Positions 63,722 through 64,000 of a stretch of DNA of 64,000 nt are shown piece after piece. Location: the NCBI GenBank assembly GCA_963666755.2, contig CAXXGW010000009.1:1-64000 (forward strand), written 5' to 3'. Both the position numbers and the translations under genes were made by a program. Source of the stretch: CAXXOK01 sp963666755. GTDB taxonomy: Bacteria; Bacillota; Clostridia; Christensenellales; Aristaeellaceae. Position 1 is the first letter of the stretch; each line of letters starts with the position of its first letter. The notes below the pieces were generated by a model. The model ran no database searches, had not been told where the DNA came from, and saw nothing but the letters and a program-made list of their open reading frames with translations.

Positions 63722-64000
63722 ATGCGCGGTTCCCGTGCCCTGCACGTGGGCGGCCTGCCGCTGGGAGGCGGCGCGCCTGTAAGCGTGCAAAGCATGACCA
63801 ATACCGATACCCGCAACGCTGAGGCGACCCTTGCGCAGGTGCGCGCGCTGGCCGCCGCCGGGGCCGATCTGGTACGCATCAGCGTGTATGACGACGCGTG
63901 CCTCGAGCCTTTTAAAGCGGTGGTGCGCCAGTCGCCCGTGCCCATTGTGGCGGATATCCACTACCGGGCCGATCTGGCGGTGGGCGCGCTGGAGCGCGGC
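63722..64000 (+). CDS. ispG: 4-hydroxy-3-methylbut-2-enyl diphosphate synthase, N-terminal part (cut by window edge)
   Basis: The first 93 residues contain VSVQSMTNTDTRNAEATLAQV and VPIVADIHY, the IspG signature at the start of its TIM barrel. The enzyme uses a 4Fe-4S cluster to reduce methylerythritol cyclodiphosphate in isoprenoid synthesis, the source of the undecaprenyl carrier used by the neighbouring glycosyltransferase. The cluster-binding cysteines lie beyond the window. ATG 63722 is four bases after the glycosyltransferase stop. Confidence 0.93.
   Translation, partial: MRGSRALHVGGLPLGGGAPVSVQSMTNTDTRNAEATLAQVRALAAAGADLVRISVYDDACLEPFKAVVRQSPVPIVADIHYRADLAVGALERG

Overview
The window joins two unrelated genomes. 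Bases 1 to about 17,540 look like a Rhizobiales-type alphaproteobacterium: a complete ortho-cleavage (protocatechuate / beta-ketoadipate) operon, an IclR regulator, a Liv-type ABC transporter, DUF6455 and DUF1236 proteins, and exopolysaccharide genes. From about 17,545 to the end the genes are those of a GC-rich Clostridia-like Firmicute: a sortase-anchored giant Cna-B/SpaA surface protein, a class B sortase, ANTAR-linked glutamine synthetase, Shine-Dalgarno sequences of the AGGAGG type, and TTGACA-N17-TATAAT promoters. Almost every long gene on the left is broken by 1-base indels, while a 17-kb frame on the right is intact. The simplest reading is an assembly chimera, not transfer.

Left part: a glycosyltransferase end, a methyltransferase and a DUF6455 gene; then pobA and an IclR regulator (minus strand), divergent from a plus-strand operon of a periplasmic binding protein, livHMGF, pcaH, pcaG, a BKACE-family gene, pcaB and a pcaDC fusion, closed by a terminator. 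Together they would import an aromatic acid, hydroxylate 4-hydroxybenzoate to protocatechuate, open the ring and take it to 3-oxoadipate. The BKACE enzyme may replace the usual PcaIJ/PcaF steps. After this come a DUF1236 secreted protein, a GNAT, a Gly/Met-rich secreted protein, a SHOCT protein, an O-antigen-ligase-like protein and the cut-off end of an undecaprenyl-phosphate sugar transferase.

Right part: the tail of a membrane protein and its terminator, then a 5,686-residue LPXTG-like surface protein (eight N-terminal repeats, a choice-of-anchor-A domain, about 15 Cna-B and 23 SpaA-like domains, VPQTG sorting signal). Next is a protein that fuses a class B sortase to a C39-like cysteine peptidase, then a CtpE-like P-type ATPase, a glutamine synthetase with an ANTAR regulator, and tRNA-Ser(CGA). 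Further on are a secreted protein, a diguanylate cyclase with an I-site, an XRE/DUF2975 pair, an ArsR/MFS operon, a CopZ-like metallochaperone, a TfoX-C protein, aspartase divergent from a LysR regulator, a HAD hydrolase, cysK, a PRPP-synthetase-like gene, a GtrA / GT-C-like / M20-like minus-strand group divergent from a GtrB-like glycosyltransferase, and the start of ispG. Two intergenic regions between convergent genes carry arrays of a composite triple-hairpin repeat.

The most unusual system is the giant isopeptide-rich adhesin encoded directly upstream of the sortase-peptidase fusion. All domain counts and sites were read by eye; no database search was possible.
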